A stretch of DNA of 7,706 nt from the NCBI GenBank assembly GCA_011772275.1, contig WVZU01000266.1, forward strand, positions 1 through 7,706, given 5' to 3'. The DNA is from Planctomycetales bacterium. Its GTDB lineage: Bacteria; Planctomycetota; Planctomycetia; Pirellulales; UBA7805. The position numbers and the translations under genes were made by a program. Below, piece after piece: positions 1 through 6,406 of the stretch. Numbering within the stretch: position 1 is the stretch's first letter; each line of letters begins with the position of its first letter. Below the pieces are notes generated by a model that saw nothing but the letters and a program-made list of their open reading frames with translations, made no database searches and was not told the origin of the DNA.

Positions 1-22
1 CGCTGGCCCGCTCACCACGCCG

Positions 23-733
23 CTACCTGTCTGCCTCGGGCAGGTACAGCAGTCGAGCACAACTGGTGCAGCAGACGACTTGTGACATCAACAGCTTGTT
101 CAGCAAATTGGGGGTAATCTGCTGGTGGCAGCCACTGCAGCAATCGTTTTCCACCTCCGCCATGCTCTCCGCCCCCTTGGCCTTGACCATGCGGTCGTAT
201 TCAGGGCGGAAATCTGAGGGCAGTTGCTGTTCGGCGTTTGCCAGTTCTTGCCGGATCCGTTCGATATCCGATTTGAGGGAATCGGCGGTGCTGTTGATTT
301 GTTGTTCGACCTTGGTCAGTTCGGCCTTACTTTTTTCCACCCCCTGTTCCGCTTCGCCCACGGAAACCTGCAGCTGTTCGATTTTGTCCAGGGCCTCCAG
401 GATTTCGTCTTCCAGCACGCTATTGGCCATTTCGTCGGCGGCGATTTGTTCCAGTAATGCCTGGTATTCGCGATTGGTGTTGCAGGTATTCAGCTTGGTG
501 CGCAGATCCAGGATTTTTGTCTCACCCGTCTTCAGTTGCAGCTGTTTCTGGTCTGCCGCCACGCGGGCAGCGGTGGCTTTCTCGCGCGTGGCGGTGAACG
601 CCTCCTGGAGCCTGGCAACGTTGGCCTGAGCGGCCTTGATTTGCAGCGGGCCCCGCTGGAGGCGCTCCTGCTGTTCAGCCAATTGGCAATGCAGTCGGTG
701 CAGCGTGCGCAGTACGCCGGCAGATACGCTCAT
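23..733 (-). CDS. C4-type zinc-ribbon coiled-coil protein (PF02591-like, CdsZ/FlgZ-type)
   Basis: A 236-residue protein in two parts. Residues of about 10-175 are rich in Glu, Gln, Lys, Ala and Leu with heptad-like spacing, as expected of a long antiparallel coiled coil. The C-terminal 40 residues carry CSGC (C199, C202) and CTSC (C222, C225), a four-cysteine zinc ribbon; an extra Cys precedes each pair (C198, C221). This layout matches the zf-RING_7/DUF164 family, whose studied members are Helicobacter HP0958 (FlgZ) and Chlamydia CT398 (CdsZ). Those members have been linked to RpoN, flagellar or type III secretion functions; the role here is unknown. No signal peptide or membrane segment is seen, so it is probably cytoplasmic. 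I chose the ATG at 733 because GAGG lies 6 nt before it; an ATG four codons upstream (745) is the alternative. The gene follows rpoD on the same strand but is separated from it by a terminator. The family call is firm, the function is not. Confidence 0.88.
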   Translation of the reverse strand: MSVSAGVLRTLHRLHCQLAEQQERLQRGPLQIKAAQANVARLQEAFTATREKATAARVAADQKQLQLKTGETKILDLRTKLNTCNTNREYQALLEQIAADEMANSVLEDEILEALDKIEQLQVSVGEAEQGVEKSKAELTKVEQQINSTADSLKSDIERIRQELANAEQQLPSDFRPEYDRMVKAKGAESMAEVENDCCSGCHQQITPNLLNKLLMSQVVCCTSCARLLYLPEADR

Positions 734-739
734 AGTTCG

Positions 740-743
740 CCTC
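740..743 (-). promoter_or_regulatory. Shine-Dalgarno (GAGG) deciding the start of the zinc-ribbon gene
   Basis: On the minus strand GAGG is followed by six bases and ATG (733-731). The GAGG overlaps the upstream in-frame ATG at 745, which has only a weak GGA before it. This favours the shorter protein beginning MSVSAG. Confidence 0.5.
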
Positions 744-755
744 ATGTGATTCCAT

Positions 756-787
756 AAAAAAAGCCGCTGGTCAATGGACCAGCGGCT
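756..787 (-). terminator. Rho-independent terminator after rpoD
   Basis: Read on the minus strand, AGCCGCTGGTC is followed by the 4-nt loop CATT, its perfect 11-bp complement GACCAGCGGCT, and a run of seven T. The stem begins 20 nt after the rpoD stop codon. It should end transcripts of the dnaG-rpoD operon. Its T-tract ends only 22 nt before the preferred start of the zinc-ribbon gene, which must therefore rely on read-through, RNA processing or a promoter overlapping the terminator. Confidence 0.9.
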
Positions 788-807
788 GGTGGCTGTCGCG
801 CAGCGGT

Positions 808-2580
808 TTAACCCGCTGCCGCTGGCAGGAAACTGGCCAGCCGGTCGCTGCGAACCGGGTGTTGCAGCTTGCGGACGGCTTTGGCCTCGATCTGCCGTAC
901 CCGCTCGCGCGTGACGCTGAAGATGCGGCCAACTTCCTCCAGGGTGTAGGTGTAACCGTCATCCAGTCCGTACCTCAAGCGAATAATTTCACGTTCACGG
1001 TAGGTGAGCGTCTTTAGGAGGTCCTCGATCCGTTCTCGCAGCAGGCCGTGGTTGGCCAATCGCAACGGGTTGTCCGAGCACTTATCCTCGATCAGCTCGC
1101 CAAAGCTATTATCTTCGCTTTCGCCGACAGGTCGGTCAAGGCTCACCGGATGCCGGCCGATATCGAGCACGCGGCGTGTCTCGTCCAGGCTGATTCCGGC
1201 GGCATGGGCCGCCTCCTCCGGGGTCGGCTCGCGACCCATCTCCTGAACAAAATATTTCGACGCGTTCCGCAGCCGGCTCAACACGTCGATCATGTGCACA
1301 GGGATGCGAATCGTTCGCCCCTGATCGGCAATCGCACGCGTGATCGCTTGACGAATCCACCAGGTGGCGTAGGTGGAAAACTTGTAACCGCGACGGTACT
1401 CGTATTTATCGACGGCCCGCATCAGCCCCGTGTTGCCTTCCTGGATCAGGTCCAGGAACGAGAGGCCGCGGTTGCGGTATTTCTTGGCGATCGACACGAC
1501 CAGCCGCAGGTTGCTGCTGGACAAGCGACGCTTGACCGCTTCGTAATCTTCGAAATAGCGACGCACGGTCTTCAACCGGTTGCGCAGGCTGCGGGGGGTC
1601 TCCATCGTCATCATCATCAGCTCCCGCAGCTCGCGGCGCCAATCCGACAGCTGCTGCGACGGAAAAGGATTGCCGCCCGCCTGCCGAATCAAGGTCCGCA
1701 GTTCGCTCATGCGTCGCGAGAATTCTTCCAGTTGAGCAATCAAGGGTTGCACGCGTCGCGAACGCAGGCTCAGCTCTTCCACCAGCGTCAACGCCTTGCG
1801 CCGGCCACGGAGGAAGCGGCGTCGAGCGGCCATCCAGTCGTGGCGATGCGTGCGACGGCTGATCAGTTGAGCAAAATCGGTGCGGTTGCGGGTCATGATC
1901 TTGCGCAATGTGGGTAAGTTCAGCGGCATCCGCGCCTGGATCTGTTCCTTGGTCAGCTGCTCAGTCAGCGAAACCTTGATCGTGCGGTCGAACGGCAGCA
2001 GGCCGTTGTGGACTTTTTCCAGCGTGGTGACGGTTGTTTCTAGAGCGAAATTACATCCCAACAACGCGCGCCGGAAACAGCGCCGTGTGATCTCGATCTC
2101 CTTGGCCATGGCGATTTCTTCCTCGCGCGACAACAGCGGGATCCGCGCCATTTGGCTGAGGTAGGTGCGAATCGGGTCCGCACTGGCCCGGGGCAATTCG
2201 ACCGGTTCGTCCCCCAACAAACTGGGCTGCTCCGGCTCGCGACTGACCGCCTTGGACAGCTGATGCTTGTCCCCGGCCGGTGCCCTGCTGCTGGGGATCA
2301 GTTCCAGCTGGAGGTCTTCCAGGGTGTGGATCAGTTCGTCCAGCTGTTGCGTGCCGGTCGCATCGTCCGGCAGATAAGAAATGGCATCTTCGTAAGTGAG
2401 ATAACCTTGGGTCTTGGCGGTTTGGACAAGTTGCTCGAGCTTCGATTGTTGAGTCTGCACGCTTTCAACCTCCCTTGGCGCTTCCTGCGCGTTGGACGCG
2501 GGTTTTTGGCCAGACATCCTTACCCGTCCGTAGGTGGGGAACTGCCTGGCAGGGTCACGGGGCCGTCCGTCAGCGTTCAT
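808..2580 (-). CDS. rpoD: RNA polymerase primary sigma factor RpoD (sigma-70/SigA)
   Basis: The housekeeping sigma factor that directs RNA polymerase to promoters (590 aa). Domains in order: region 1.1 (about 45-100, with the [20 protein letters not shown] helix), region 1.2 (about 134-163, [20 protein letters not shown]), a spacer of about 180 residues, region 2 (about 352-430, including [24 protein letters not shown] and [20 protein letters not shown]), region 3 (about 430-510) and region 4 with the helix-turn-helix [20 protein letters not shown] (547-566). The -10-recognition helix and region 4.2 are essentially canonical, so this is a group 1 sigma factor. The spacer is unusually rich in arginine (about 28 Arg in residues 230-352). 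The start ATG overlaps the dnaG stop as ATGA, implying coupled translation, and no Shine-Dalgarno is visible. An internal ATG at 2517 (MSGQKP) is a less likely alternative start. A strong terminator follows. Confidence 0.97.
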   Translation of the reverse strand: MNADGRPRDPARQFPTYGRVRMSGQKPASNAQEAPREVESVQTQQSKLEQLVQTAKTQGYLTYEDAISYLPDDATGTQQLDELIHTLEDLQLELIPSSRAPAGDKHQLSKAVSREPEQPSLLGDEPVELPRASADPIRTYLSQMARIPLLSREEEIAMAKEIEITRRCFRRALLGCNFALETTVTTLEKVHNGLLPFDRTIKVSLTEQLTKEQIQARMPLNLPTLRKIMTRNRTDFAQLISRRTHRHDWMAARRRFLRGRRKALTLVEELSLRSRRVQPLIAQLEEFSRRMSELRTLIRQAGGNPFPSQQLSDWRRELRELMMMTMETPRSLRNRLKTVRRYFEDYEAVKRRLSSSNLRLVVSIAKKYRNRGLSFLDLIQEGNTGLMRAVDKYEYRRGYKFSTYATWWIRQAITRAIADQGRTIRIPVHMIDVLSRLRNASKYFVQEMGREPTPEEAAHAAGISLDETRRVLDIGRHPVSLDRPVGESEDNSFGELIEDKCSDNPLRLANHGLLRERIEDLLKTLTYREREIIRLRYGLDDGYTYTLEEVGRIFSVTRERVRQIEAKAVRKLQHPVRSDRLASFLPAAAG

Positions 2581-4436
2581 TTGGGCTGATGACGGGCCCG
2601 CTGTTCTTCCACGAGCTGTTGCAGAATGTGGACCTCCTCGGTTTCGTCAAATTGATGTTCGCGCAGTGCCGCCACGGTCGCCAACCCCTGACGGGATTCC
2701 TGCCGCCGGCGGAAACTGTTCAATACATCGGGCAACTGCTGCACGAGATCGCGACCGCCGCGATCCCGACCTCGCTCGTCCAAATCGACAAGCAGGCTTT
2801 TCAACTCCGGATCGTCAAATTCCAGGATCAGCCGATCAAAATCCGCGGGAATGCCGGCAGCGGACAGTTCGATACAGCGGGTGTAAATCCGCCGGCAGAC
2901 CACGTCGCTTAACTGCTCCGGCCCAATCTGCTCGGCAATCCTCGTAATCGCTTCCGGCTGCTGTAACAAAATTTCGATAAACTCCCGTTCCCACGGGTCG
3001 GCAATTACCGATTTCGGGCTGTCCGCAGATGGCGCGGCAGACAAGGTCGCAGGACGCCTGCCGCGCCTCCGCAGGACGGCCAGGCGGTCGCGCAGAGCCT
3101 GTTCGGCTACGCGGAATCGCCGAGCGATCCGGGCCAGGAACTGTTCCTCGCGCACAGCCGAGGCGGTCGTACCGCCCGACCGCAGCGGCGGCGCCTTGGC
3201 CAGGGTTTGCAGGATCTCCTCCAAGGCCCGATTGGCAGCGTGGGATCCGTCCGCCGGATCGATGTCGCCAGTGGCGACCTTGACTTTGTGCTCCAACGCG
3301 TCGACTGCCTCGGCCAGGATGGCGCCAAACCGCTGGGCACCCTCCTGCAACACATAGTCGCACGGATCCAGCCCGTCGGGCAGCGTCAGGACCCGCAAGT
3401 CCAACGAGCTGGCCACAAACAGGTCCAAAATCTCGTTCGCCCGCCGCTGGCCCGCTTCGTCACCGTCCAGCACCAGCGTTACGCTGTCCGCATAACGGCT
3501 TAACAATTGCACATGCCGAGGCCCCAGGGCCGTGCCCAAGACCGCCACGACGTTTTCCAAGCCGGCCTGCACCGCCGCAATGCAGTCCGTATAACCCTCC
3601 ATCACGATGGCGTGACGCGATTGGCTGATGGCTTGTCGAGCAACATTCAGGCCGTAAAGCTGGCTGCTCTTGGAAAACAACGGCGTCTCCGGCGAATTGA
3701 TATACTTCGCCGCTCGATCGTCCGCCAGCTGCGGAAGAATCCGACCCCCCATCGCAATCGGCCGGTCCTGCGTGTCCCGGATCGAAAAGAGAACCCGACC
3801 GCGAAAACGAGCGTAAGGTTGTCCAGTCTTTGACGAGGTCGCCACCAGCCCGATGCGCTCCAGGTCCTGCGTGGTAAACTCCGTCCCCCGTACACGGTCA
3901 ACCAACCAGGACCATGACTCGGGCGCGAACCCCAGGCGAAAACGACGAATGCTTTCTTCGCTGATTTGGCGCTCGGCCAGGTAGCGACGAGCGGGTTCGG
4001 CGGCGGCGTCAAAGATCAGGCATCGGTGATATTCATCTTCCGCCCAGGCAGCGGCACGAAATAAGGTCTGTTTCGATCGGCCCGCAACCGCCCCGCCGGG
4101 ATCACCCGACCCCCGCGACGAAAGCCCAATCCCCGCTCGTTCGGCCAACATCGATAAGGCTTCGGAAAATTCAACCCCCTCGCGGCGCATCATAAAGCTG
4201 AACACATCGCCGCCAAGGTCGCATACCCAACACTTGAAAGTCTGCCGCTCGGGATTCACCTGCAGACTGGGTTTTGTGTCGTCGTGCCAAGGACACAGCC
4301 CCACATACACGCGCCCCTGCCTGCGCAGCGGAATAGACTGTCCCACCAGCTCGACAATGTCGGTGGCCTGGCGAACCTGTTCCTTGGTGTCAAACGCGGT
4401 TCCTTGCGACACCGAGAACTCCTGCGACGTTTCCAT
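2577..4436 (-). CDS. dnaG: DNA primase DnaG
   Basis: Makes RNA primers at the replication fork, recruited by the replicative helicase. With the start at 4436 it has 619 residues, close to the usual ~600. The N-terminal zinc domain shows CPWH (C48, H51) and CWVC (C69, C72), the CHC2 pattern. The RNA-polymerase core has [14 protein letters not shown] (about 208-221) and [13 protein letters not shown] (244-256). The TOPRIM catalytic residues appear as MEGYTD (E280) and LDGDEAG (D324, D326). The C-terminal ~140 residues (from about 480) fit the helicase-binding domain. The same frame is open up to an ATG at 4622, but the sigma-70 promoter at 4545-4574 lies inside that extension and the added residues do not resemble primase, so I rejected it. 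A GTG at 4460 would add eight residues. The gene overlaps rpoD by ATGA and is first in the operon; rpsU is not adjacent. Confidence 0.97.
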   Translation of the reverse strand: METSQEFSVSQGTAFDTKEQVRQATDIVELVGQSIPLRRQGRVYVGLCPWHDDTKPSLQVNPERQTFKCWVCDLGGDVFSFMMRREGVEFSEALSMLAERAGIGLSSRGSGDPGGAVAGRSKQTLFRAAAWAEDEYHRCLIFDAAAEPARRYLAERQISEESIRRFRLGFAPESWSWLVDRVRGTEFTTQDLERIGLVATSSKTGQPYARFRGRVLFSIRDTQDRPIAMGGRILPQLADDRAAKYINSPETPLFSKSSQLYGLNVARQAISQSRHAIVMEGYTDCIAAVQAGLENVVAVLGTALGPRHVQLLSRYADSVTLVLDGDEAGQRRANEILDLFVASSLDLRVLTLPDGLDPCDYVLQEGAQRFGAILAEAVDALEHKVKVATGDIDPADGSHAANRALEEILQTLAKAPPLRSGGTTASAVREEQFLARIARRFRVAEQALRDRLAVLRRRGRRPATLSAAPSADSPKSVIADPWEREFIEILLQQPEAITRIAEQIGPEQLSDVVCRRIYTRCIELSAAGIPADFDRLILEFDDPELKSLLVDLDERGRDRGGRDLVQQLPDVLNSFRRRQESRQGLATVAALREHQFDETEEVHILQQLVEEQRARHQPK

Positions 4437-4485
4437 CAAGAAAGAGAATTGCGGACACACGTCACAGCCGCAGGTCTTCCTTGAC

Positions 4486-4491
4486 CCTCCT
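4486..4491 (-). promoter_or_regulatory. Orphan AGGAGG in the dnaG leader
   Basis: A consensus Shine-Dalgarno hexamer on the dnaG sense strand, about 50 nt before the ATG. No ATG, GTG or TTG lies at a useful distance after it; the nearest in-frame candidate, GTG at 4460, is about 25 nt away. It may be chance, a ribosome standby site, or the site of a tiny CTG-started leader peptide. Confidence 0.3.
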
Positions 4492-4544
4492 GATTCGCTC
4501 GGTATGTCTGGGTCCCGAGCCCCGTCGTCCTCAACGGAGGCGAA

Positions 4545-4574
4545 ATTATAGTGACGTGCGGCGACGCCGGTCAA
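4545..4574 (-). promoter_or_regulatory. Sigma-70 promoter of dnaG-rpoD
   Basis: On the minus strand the -35 box TTGACC (4574-4569) is followed by an 18-bp spacer and a perfect -10 box TATAAT (4550-4545). The transcript should begin near 4538, giving a leader of about 100 nt before the dnaG ATG at 4436. Because this is a housekeeping-type promoter ahead of the housekeeping sigma gene, rpoD is likely to help drive its own expression. Confidence 0.78.
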
Positions 4575-4727
4575 CGCAAAACAAACGAAATTTCCGCTGG
4601 CCTCAACCAGCCGCCGACCCACGTATTATCCCAGCCGCGAACGCGGCGACAAGCAGCCCGAACCGATGGAAACCGTCAGGCATGCTAGCACCCCCCCGCC
4701 CCGAGCTTGGATCCATGGACGTTGATT

Positions 4728-4769
4728 ATTCCAGCGGATGATTCCCGCGGATTTGTTGGTTCCGCCGAT
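4728..4769. repeat. Short imperfect tandem repeats
   Basis: ATTCCAGCGGAT (4728-4739) is followed after one base by ATTCCCGCGGAT (4741-4752), which matches at 11 of 12 positions. A weaker third copy, GTTCCGCCGAT, ends at 4769. The spacing is not constant. It could be an operator-like array or remnants of slippage. Confidence 0.35.
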
Positions 4770-4793
4770 TTCCCAGCAGGTTTTTCCCCAATT

Positions 4794-4819
4794 CGGCACC
4801 CCCGACTGCCAGGGTGCCG
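4794..4819. other. Hairpin with 8-bp perfect stem
   Basis: CGGCACCC and GGGTGCCG form a perfect 8-bp stem around the 10-nt loop CCGACTGCCA. There is no T-tract on either strand, so it is not an ordinary intrinsic terminator. Its function is unknown. Confidence 0.45.
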
Positions 4820-4865
4820 GCCGTCGCCAGTCAAGGACGGGGTCCAGCCGCGGTGGTCCAGCGAA

Positions 4866-4910
4866 CGGCGGTGAGACCCATGGTAAACAAGGCTTTACGT
4901 GGGTCCGCCG
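4866..4910. other. Long imperfect hairpin
   Basis: Three paired segments stack: CGGCG with CGCCG outside, GACCCA with TGGGTC in the middle, and GTAAA with TTTAC inside, closing a 6-nt loop CAAGGC. The interruptions are a 4-nt bulge and a small internal loop. In total about 16-17 pairs form over 45 nt. No T-tract follows on either strand. It is the most substantial structure in the dnaG-aat gap and could belong to a non-coding RNA or act as a protein-binding site. Confidence 0.5.
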
Positions 4911-4953
4911 CGAGACCGGTTCAGTCCCCGGCAGGTCGCTGCCGATCGCTGGG

Positions 4954-4984
4954 CCCCCTCCCCCCCAATCCCTTCCCTCCCCCC
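4954..4984 (-). other. G-rich tract with G-quadruplex potential
   Basis: The plus strand has five C-runs (5, 7, 3, 3 and 6 bases) separated by only 1-3 bases. The minus strand therefore reads as five G-runs of at least three with loops of 1-3 nt, which satisfies the usual G3+N1-7 quadruplex pattern. It lies about 380 bp upstream of the dnaG promoter and about 390 bp upstream of aat. Confidence 0.6.
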
Positions 4985-5370
4985 TTGTCGGTCAGGCAAA
5001 CCGGGGCGCCTGGGCGCGCCAGGCCTTATACTCAAAGGCAAAGGGGCCTCGCCCCCATTGCGGGCAGACTTGAGTCGTGGCGAGCGACCGAAAGGCTTTG
5101 CCGGGCAAGCAAGACAAAGCGATTGGACGGCGAACCTCTTGATCATAGCCTGAGGATCAACGTGCCGGGCCCGACGCGGCCAGGCAAGAACTTGGCCGTC
5201 GCGCCGCAGAAAGCGGGTAAGCAATCCGGGCTGGCCACCATACCGTTCCCTAAATGACCGCTCCGGTCGCCAGCCGCAACGCGGCGACAGGCAAAAAACT
5301 GGGGCCCCAGCCCCAGGAACGCCGGACCAAATTACGACAAAAACAACACCACCGGATCCCGCAGGCCGAC

Positions 5371-6057
5371 ATGACCGAAAAAATGAACCGATCGCGGTTT
5401 TTTCCGCCGGTCGAGACGGCCGATGCGGAGGGGTTGGTCCTGCTGGGCGGGAAACTCACGACCCATTGGCTGTTGGATGCTTACAGCCACGGAATCTTTC
5501 CCTGGCCGATCTTTGACGACGAAAACTTGCTGGCCTGGTGGTCGCCCGACCCCCGCGCGATCCTGGAACTGGACGGCCTGGTCGTCTCGCGTCGGTTGCG
5601 ACGGACTTGGCGCAGCGGGCGGTTCCGCGTGACCCGCGACCACGATTTCGCCGCCGTACTGCACGGCTGTGCCACGGCCGGCGACCGCCAAGGAAACACC
5701 TGGCTGATTCCGCCCATGATACGGGCCTACCAGGATTTGCATGCGGCAGGGTGCGCGCACAGCGTCGAGGTCTGGCAGGCAGACCAGCTGGTCGGTGGCA
5801 CGTACGGCGTCAGCCTGGGGGGATACTTTTCAGCCGAATCGAAATTCCATCGGGTCAGCAATGCCTCGAAGATCGCCCTGGTTGCTCTGGTCAGCCACTT
5901 AAAGGCCCGCGGCTTTCAGCTGCTGGATATCCAGCAGCTGTCCGACCACGCGCGGCGGCTGGGCGGGACGGAAATTCCTCGGTGCGACTTTATCCAGCGG
6001 CTGACCATCGCCCAGAAATTGCCAGTAACTTTCGGTACCGAACAAAACGCCCCGTAA
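5371..6057 (+). CDS. aat: Leucyl/phenylalanyl-tRNA-protein transferase
   Basis: Transfers Leu or Phe from aminoacyl-tRNA to proteins with N-terminal Lys or Arg, marking them for ClpS/ClpAP degradation (N-degron pathway); cytosolic. The 228 residues show the family motifs in order: GGKLTTHWLLDAYSHGIFPW (26-45), WWSPDPR (56-62), HSVEVW (130-135), LVGGTYGVSLGGYFSAES (140-157), NASKIAL (164-170) and LLDIQ (184-188). With this start E156, D186 and Q188 fall at the same numbers as the active-site residues I recall for E. coli Aat. I chose the ATG at 5371 because AGG lies 5 nt before it and the length fits the family. ATGs at 5383 and 5254 are alternatives; the latter adds a 39-residue low-complexity tail absent from the family. 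Where most relatives have ESMF this protein has ESKF (K158). It appears monocistronic, divergent from dnaG. Confidence 0.95.
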   Translation: MTEKMNRSRFFPPVETADAEGLVLLGGKLTTHWLLDAYSHGIFPWPIFDDENLLAWWSPDPRAILELDGLVVSRRLRRTWRSGRFRVTRDHDFAAVLHGCATAGDRQGNTWLIPPMIRAYQDLHAAGCAHSVEVWQADQLVGGTYGVSLGGYFSAESKFHRVSNASKIALVALVSHLKARGFQLLDIQQLSDHARRLGGTEIPRCDFIQRLTIAQKLPVTFGTEQNAP

Positions 6058-6196
6058 CACCTTCGCGGATTGCAGCACTCGGAAGAATGACGAAAAAGTT
6101 TTTGACAAAAGGGAGCAAAGGAAACACAGCTCGGCAAGAAAAGCCAGCAGAATTCTTGTTGGAAACTCGATTTACACGATCGACCAGGTACTTACT

Positions 6197-6341
6197 TGGC
6201 GAGGCGCTAGCCGCCGGTTTTGGCGCCACGGACCTTGAGCGGCGAGGCGCTAGCCGCCGATTTTGGTCAGTATTTTCCCTGAGCGGTCCCGGCCCGCCGG
6301 TTTTGGCGCCACGGACCGGTGGCTAGCGCCTTACCGCTCAG
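6197..6341. repeat. GCTAGC-centred palindromic repeat cluster
   Basis: Two direct copies of GGCGAGGCGCTAGCCGCC (6198-6215 and 6241-6258) and one diverged inverted copy (6318-6340, GGTGGCTAGCGCCTTACCGC). A 24-nt exact direct repeat (6211-6234 and 6294-6317, core GGTTTTGGCGCCACGGACC) is interleaved with them. The last part is bounded by the perfect inverted arms CTGAGCGGT (6279-6287) and ACCGCTCAG (6333-6341). The arrangement resembles a REP/BIME-like or miniature palindromic element present in several nested copies. No transposase is nearby. Confidence 0.75.
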
Positions 6342-6406
6342 CAGATGCGCGCGGTCAGGACCGAGCCTGGGAGACCTCTGAGATTGGAGGCATCCGAAAT
6401 CCATCC

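Larger units (their letters stand above)
4575..5370. other. Divergent intergenic region between dnaG and aat, no credible gene
   Basis: About 800 bp with several overlapping open frames on both strands. None has a recognisable domain, a good ribosome site or protein-like composition; they look like products of GC-rich sequence. The stretch contains two sizeable hairpins (4794-4819, 4866-4910), a C-rich tract (4954-4984), smaller stem-loops (5008-5024 with GCCTGG arms, 5043-5055 with GGGGC arms) and TTGATC/GATCAA arms near 5140-5161. I could not place a convincing aat promoter in it, nor match it to tRNA, RNase P RNA, tmRNA, SRP RNA or a riboswitch. Confidence 0.5.

Noticed and set aside
66..629. 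187-residue plus-strand open frame opposite the zinc-ribbon gene
   Set aside because: It is a Ser/Cys-rich shadow of the coiled-coil codons on the other strand.
1048..1917. 289-residue plus-strand open frame opposite rpoD
   Set aside because: It is antisense to a highly conserved gene and has no recognisable motif. Long antisense frames are expected in GC-rich coding DNA.
4437..4622. N-terminal extension of dnaG to an ATG at 4622
   Set aside because: The extension contains the -35 and -10 boxes of the operon promoter and its residues do not resemble primase.
4985..5060. Possible SRP RNA or tRNA-like sequence (GGTCAGG; GGTTCAGTCCCC near 4918-4929)
   Set aside because: The SRP core AGCAG motif and a tRNA cloverleaf are absent; only short matches occur.
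4814..5257. 147-residue plus-strand open frame ending in ATGA with the far-upstream aat ATG at 5254
   Set aside because: It is Pro/Arg/Gly-rich with no domain and no ribosome site, and it overlaps other equally open frames. The ATGA overlap involves an unlikely aat start.
6091..6110. AAAAAGTTTTT as an aat terminator
   Set aside because: It is an A/T-only inverted repeat with no GC stem, so it is too weak for an intrinsic terminator.
6102..6124. TTGACA as a promoter -35 box after aat
   Set aside because: No -10-like hexamer lies 16-19 bp downstream.
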